Shown here one piece after another: positions 4,502-6,958 of a stretch of DNA of 6,958 bases. The position numbers were made by a program, and so were the translations under genes. A model generated the notes under the pieces. It worked only from the letters and a program-made list of their open reading frames with translations, did no database searches and was not told the origin of the DNA. This DNA is from Actinomycetota bacterium (GTDB lineage Bacteria; Actinomycetota; Thermoleophilia; UBA2241), in the NCBI GenBank assembly GCA_003132645.1, contig PKYM01000333.1:1-6958 (forward strand), given 5' to 3'. Every line of letters begins with the position of its first letter. Position 1 is the first letter of the stretch.

Positions 4502-6178
4502 CTACTCGCTAAGGCCTCCGGGCCCGCCGGGGCGCTCCGGCCTCGACATCTCGGAGACGCCGGGCCCGCCGGGCAGCACCTTGCCGGCCTCGCCGGCCGC
4601 CATGGCGAGAGCCGCCTGGGCGTCGACCGGCGACAGCTCGATCTCATGGATGGTCGCGCTCAAGTCGACGCCGCGGGCCCGCTGGATCGAGTACACCACG
4701 GCGCCCGCGACCACCACCACGCCGAGCGAAAGCATCACGATGTAGGTGTCGAGCCAGCCCACGCCCGGGTACTGCCGCGGCCAGGCGAGGTTGATGATCA
4801 TGAAGACGCCGTAGGCGAAGGCGATGATGTTGACCGGCCAGCCCCACCTGCCCAGGTTGAAGTAGGCCTTGTCCTTGGGCCAGCCCTTGGCGCGTATGAC
4901 GAGGCCACCGAAGACCACCATCTGGTAGGCGACGTAGGTGCCGGCCGTGGCCCAGGCGGTCACGCGGGCGATCTGGAGGAACGGGTCGCCGCCGCCGACG
5001 GTGACGTAGAGCAGCACGACGATGGCCGCCACGGCGACGAAGATCGCCGACGTCATCGGGGTCTTGGTCCTGGGATGAACGTAGCCGAAGAACTTGTGAC
5101 CCGGGATCATCTTGTCGCGACCGTAGGCGTACAGCAGGCGCGTGGTGGCGGCCTGGATGGCCAGACAGCACACGAAGATCGCGACGCACACCGAGATGAG
5201 GAAGGCGTTGGTCACCCAGTTCGCGAAGTGCGCGTGGAAGATGTAGGCGATGGCGCCGGTGCCCTGGGCCTGCGTCTTGGCCACGTTGGGGATGGCCAGC
5301 ACCATGGCGACCAGCCAGAAGGCCGAGATGGCCGCCGTGATACCCACGGCGAAGAGCATGGCCCGCGGCACCTCGCGCGTCGGGTTGATCGTCTCTTCAG
5401 CCAAGCCGCCGGCCGTGTCGAAGCCGTAGAGCACCCAGGCGCCGGTGAGCATCGAGGCGAGGAAGATGCTGCCGTACCCGAAGAGAGCGCCCTTCCCAGC
5501 GCCCGGCGTCGTGTCGAACAGGACGCCGAGGCCCTGGTGCGCACCGTGGCCGGTGATGACCGCAACGTAGAGGGCGATGGCGATGACCACGAGGCCGATC
5601 ATCTCGGTGACGGTGCCGATGTTGTTGAAGAAGGCCGTCACCCTGACGCTGTAGATGTTGAGCAGCATCGGCCCGATGGCGAAGCAGATCGCGATCCACA
5701 GCAAGGTCGTGTGCGTCGTCTTCCAGCCCATCAGCGAGCAGACGATCGGCGTCACACCGAAGGCGACGGCTGCCACCGTCACGACCAGCGCGACGGCGAA
5801 CATCCAGGCCACCCACCAGCCGTAGGTGCCGCCCATGAAGCGCTTGGCCCACTGGTAGACGCCGCCGGCCAGTGGGTAGTGCGACGCCGCCTCGGCGAAC
5901 ACGAGGGCGACCATGAACTGACCGAAGACGATGATCGGCCACTGCCAGATGAGCCCTGCCGGGCCGCCGATGTCGAGGCCGTAGTAGAAGAGCGCGTAGA
6001 ACCCGTTGGTCGCCGAGATGAAGCTGAAGGCGATGGCGAACGTCGAGAAGAAGCCCAGCGAGCGCCGCAGCTCCTGGGTGTAGCCGAACGTGGCGAGCTG
6101 CGCCTGGTCGCGCTGATGCTGCGCGTCGGCCTCGTCGTGGAAGAGGTGGTGTCGGTGGTGTTCGGTCTCGGTTGGCAC
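4502..6178 (-). CDS. APC-superfamily amino acid/amine transporter
   Basis: The 558-residue integral membrane protein has about 12 hydrophobic helices (roughly 41-57, 72-96, 122-142, 158-176, 186-208, 232-254, 274-296, 320-345, 376-394, 404-428, 447-464, 477-496). Family signatures include LRRSLGFFSTFAIAFSFIS (38-56), PLAGGVYQWAKR (102-113) and GFDTAGGLAEETINPTREVP (252-271). These are typical of the amino acid/choline transporter branch of the APC superfamily, which moves GABA, choline, ethanolamine or amino acids by ion-coupled symport or exchange; the substrate cannot be read from sequence. The cytosolic N-terminus is His-rich (HHRHH, 7-11). The C-terminal tail after about 534 is Pro/Gly-rich with a repeated PGGPG. 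The start is GTG 6178, inside the palindrome GGCACGTGCC and preceded by AAAGGGGGG. The cupin stop lies 15 nt upstream, so the two are co-transcribed. Confidence 0.9.
   Translation of the reverse strand: MPTETEHHRHHLFHDEADAQHQRDQAQLATFGYTQELRRSLGFFSTFAIAFSFISATNGFYALFYYGLDIGGPAGLIWQWPIIVFGQFMVALVFAEAASHYPLAGGVYQWAKRFMGGTYGWWVAWMFAVALVVTVAAVAFGVTPIVCSLMGWKTTHTTLLWIAICFAIGPMLLNIYSVRVTAFFNNIGTVTEMIGLVVIAIALYVAVITGHGAHQGLGVLFDTTPGAGKGALFGYGSIFLASMLTGAWVLYGFDTAGGLAEETINPTREVPRAMLFAVGITAAISAFWLVAMVLAIPNVAKTQAQGTGAIAYIFHAHFANWVTNAFLISVCVAIFVCCLAIQAATTRLLYAYGRDKMIPGHKFFGYVHPRTKTPMTSAIFVAVAAIVVLLYVTVGGGDPFLQIARVTAWATAGTYVAYQMVVFGGLVIRAKGWPKDKAYFNLGRWGWPVNIIAFAYGVFMIINLAWPRQYPGVGWLDTYIVMLSLGVVVVAGAVVYSIQRARGVDLSATIHEIELSPVDAQAALAMAAGEAGKVLPGGPGVSEMSRPERPGGPGGLSE
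4518..4573. repeat. 14-bp direct repeat encoding the PGGPG motifs of the transporter tail
   Basis: CCGGGCCCGCCGGG occurs at 4518-4531 and 4560-4573, a 42-bp period that keeps the reading frame. It encodes the two Pro-Gly-Gly-Pro-Gly stretches at the extreme C-terminus of the transporter. Confidence 0.6.
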
Positions 6179-6193
6179 GTGCCCCCCTTTCGC

Positions 6194-6541
6194 CTACCGC
6201 CAGTGCGGGTAGGTCACGTAGAAGAACTTGCCGTATGAGTCCGTGCTCCAGTAGACGAGCAGGCCCTTCTTGCGCGGTATGTAGACCACGTCGCCGGGCC
6301 GGAACGAGCGCGACTCGCCGTTCTCGCTCAGGGTGATCTCACCCTCGAGCATGTAGCAGGTCGCCGCGTCGTCGTCGTAGTCGAAGTCGACCGGCGAGCC
6401 GGGGAACACCTCGCAGACGCCGGCGCAGAAGGGCGCGCCCTGCGTGCGGTCGATGACGTCGACCAGGTTGAGCTTGCTGTCGGGCCCGACGTCGAGCGGT
6501 TCGGTCACGATCTCGGCCGCCGGTACCAGGTGGAAGTCCAT
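6194..6541 (-). CDS. EutQ-like cupin protein
   Basis: This small cytosolic protein of 115 residues is a single cupin barrel. The start at ATG 6541 is set by GGGAGGT about six bases upstream. A longer open frame runs back to 6667, but its extra 42 residues look non-protein-like and contain the Shine-Dalgarno. The cupin core is CYMLEGEITL (62-71), then RPGDVVYIPRKKG (81-93), ending FFYVTYPHWR. Motif order and the FFYVTYP ending resemble EutQ, the cupin of ethanolamine-utilisation operons. The usual metal ligands are missing: motif 1 has DFDYDDD instead of HxH, and no His follows motif 2, so it is probably not a metal-dependent oxygenase. Co-transcription with an APC transporter suggests a role in amine or amino acid use, as an accessory enzyme or ligand-binding protein. 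No other eut genes are visible, so the pathway is inferred. Confidence 0.82.
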   Translation of the reverse strand: MDFHLVPAAEIVTEPLDVGPDSKLNLVDVIDRTQGAPFCAGVCEVFPGSPVDFDYDDDAATCYMLEGEITLSENGESRSFRPGDVVYIPRKKGLLVYWSTDSYGKFFYVTYPHWR

Positions 6542-6543
6542 TG

Positions 6544-6558
6544 CATACCTCCCGTATG
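6544..6558 (-). promoter_or_regulatory. Shine-Dalgarno of the cupin gene in a hairpin loop
   Basis: On the mRNA, CATAC and GTATG form a 5-bp stem around the loop GGGAG, with the Shine-Dalgarno continuing into the right arm, 2 nt before the ATG. It fixes the translation start at 6541. The arrangement resembles that before the reductase gene at 2225-2238. Confidence 0.4.
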
Positions 6559-6669
6559 TGTCAGGGATGCGTGGACGATCGTGCTCGTGCGATGAGAGAG
6601 GCGTATGCCAGCGACCGCCCCCTTCCCGGCCAATCGGCCTGCTCAATGCGCCATGGTGGCGCTCCACCG

Positions 6670-6698
6670 TTGACGTACTGCTACATAACAGACAGAAT
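6670..6698 (+). promoter_or_regulatory. Promoter candidate for the PAS-domain gene
   Basis: TTGACG (6670-6675) and CAGAAT (6693-6698) are separated by exactly 17 nt, a good sigma-70-type arrangement. It points towards the plus-strand gene starting at 6742 and predicts a leader of about 37 nt. The same region must also carry the divergent promoter of the cupin/transporter operon. A weak minus-strand pair, TTGCTC and TATGTA, overlaps it. Confidence 0.5.
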
Positions 6699-6741
6699 TC
6701 GTTGGAGCAAGACTAATTCTCTACGAGGCTAGTGACAGGTA

Positions 6742-6958
6742 ATGCCTAGCAGACGCATCTCTCCTAGCCTCAAAGACGGGCTCAAGGCGAAGGACAGGCG
6801 AGTCATACTCCTCCCCACGGGGGAGGGCGGTTTCGCGCAGCCGCCGCTGACCTACGATGACCCGCGCCTGTGCGCCTTCCTGAGCGTTACCTTCGAAGTC
6901 CTGTACGACTGGAACATCCAGACCGGCGCGGTCTACTTCGGCGACCACCTCGACACCG
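6742..6958 (+). CDS. PAS-domain-containing protein, N-terminal fragment
   Basis: An open frame starts at ATG 6742 and continues through the end of the window (72 codons) without a stop. An in-frame TGA at 6733 bounds it upstream, so this is the most upstream start. The Shine-Dalgarno is poor (AGGT almost touching the ATG). Residues 1-40 are basic and low in recognisable structure. Residues about 43-72, centred on LYDWNIQTGAVYF (54-66), match the beginning of a PAS fold of the WD-x-x-TG type (PAS_3-like), in which an aromatic-Asp-Trp strand is followed by a TG turn. Such domains sense small ligands, light or redox state and usually precede a kinase, GGDEF/EAL or helix-turn-helix output, here beyond the window. 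It is divergent from the cupin/transporter operon and might regulate it. Confidence 0.68.
   Translation, partial: MPSRRISPSLKDGLKAKDRRVILLPTGEGGFAQPPLTYDDPRLCAFLSVTFEVLYDWNIQTGAVYFGDHLDT

Noticed and set aside
4646..6238. Long plus-strand open frame (530 codons) opposite the transporter
   Set aside because: Its Asp/Glu/His/Arg-rich composition is typical of an antisense shadow of a GC-rich membrane-protein gene, and the minus strand has clear transporter signatures.
6648..6662. Short inverted repeat GCGCCA/TGGCGC upstream of the cupin
   Set aside because: A 6-bp stem is expected by chance at this GC content, and no promoter alignment supports an operator role.
6542..6667. N-terminal extension of the cupin to 6667
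   Set aside because: The extra residues are not cupin-like, and the strong GGGAGGT ribosome site immediately precedes the internal ATG at 6541.
1..6958. CRISPR array, insertion sequence or rRNA
   Set aside because: No regularly spaced repeat series, transposase motif or rRNA-like segment was found on either strand.

Overview
This is a GC-rich chromosomal window with strong AGGAGG-type ribosome binding sites, two GTG starts and Ala/Arg/Gly-rich proteins. That fits an actinobacterium, and a deep branch such as Thermoleophilia is possible, but the sequence does not fix the lineage.

Layout. Positions 1-267 are mostly non-coding and hold two palindromes, a weak promoter candidate and a leader of about 170 nt. 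This leads into a secreted lytic-transglycosylase-like wall protein (268-1032, +). A convergent zone (1033-1225) holds an imperfect 40-bp-period duplication, a perfect 23-bp hairpin and a 17-bp tandem repeat. Facing it is a thioredoxin-reductase-fold flavoprotein without the redox CxxC, best read as a ferredoxin/flavodoxin-NADP reductase (1226-2221, -). Its upstream region carries a perfect 15-bp direct repeat. Next come a TATAAT promoter, a 15-bp leader hairpin and a complete tRNA-Leu(CAA) gene with encoded CCA (2526-2614, +).

The tRNA 3' end abuts a tyrosine recombinase on the minus strand (2712-4035), the usual layout of an element integrated into a tRNA gene. The recombinase is broken by a one-base shift near 2930: R and K are in one frame and HxxR, GH and Y in another. 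It also has an unusual N-terminal CPIC/CPKC zinc-ribbon-like segment. A 38-codon Cys/His-containing ORF with an excellent Shine-Dalgarno overlaps its start, suggesting translational coupling. No second attachment site is visible, so this is either the tRNA-proximal end of a larger element or a remnant.

After about 370 nt without a recognisable gene (4133-4501) there is a two-gene minus-strand operon: a EutQ-like cupin (6194-6541), then 15 nt, then a 12-TM APC-superfamily transporter (4502-6178). The pair suggests uptake of an amine or amino acid such as ethanolamine or GABA. Divergent from it, a plus-strand gene begins at 6742 and runs off the window. Its N-terminus ends in the start of a PAS-type sensor domain.

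No complete new system is visible. The points most worth following are the frameshifted zinc-ribbon recombinase with its coupled mini-ORF, the structured leader of the wall hydrolase, and the cupin/transporter pair.
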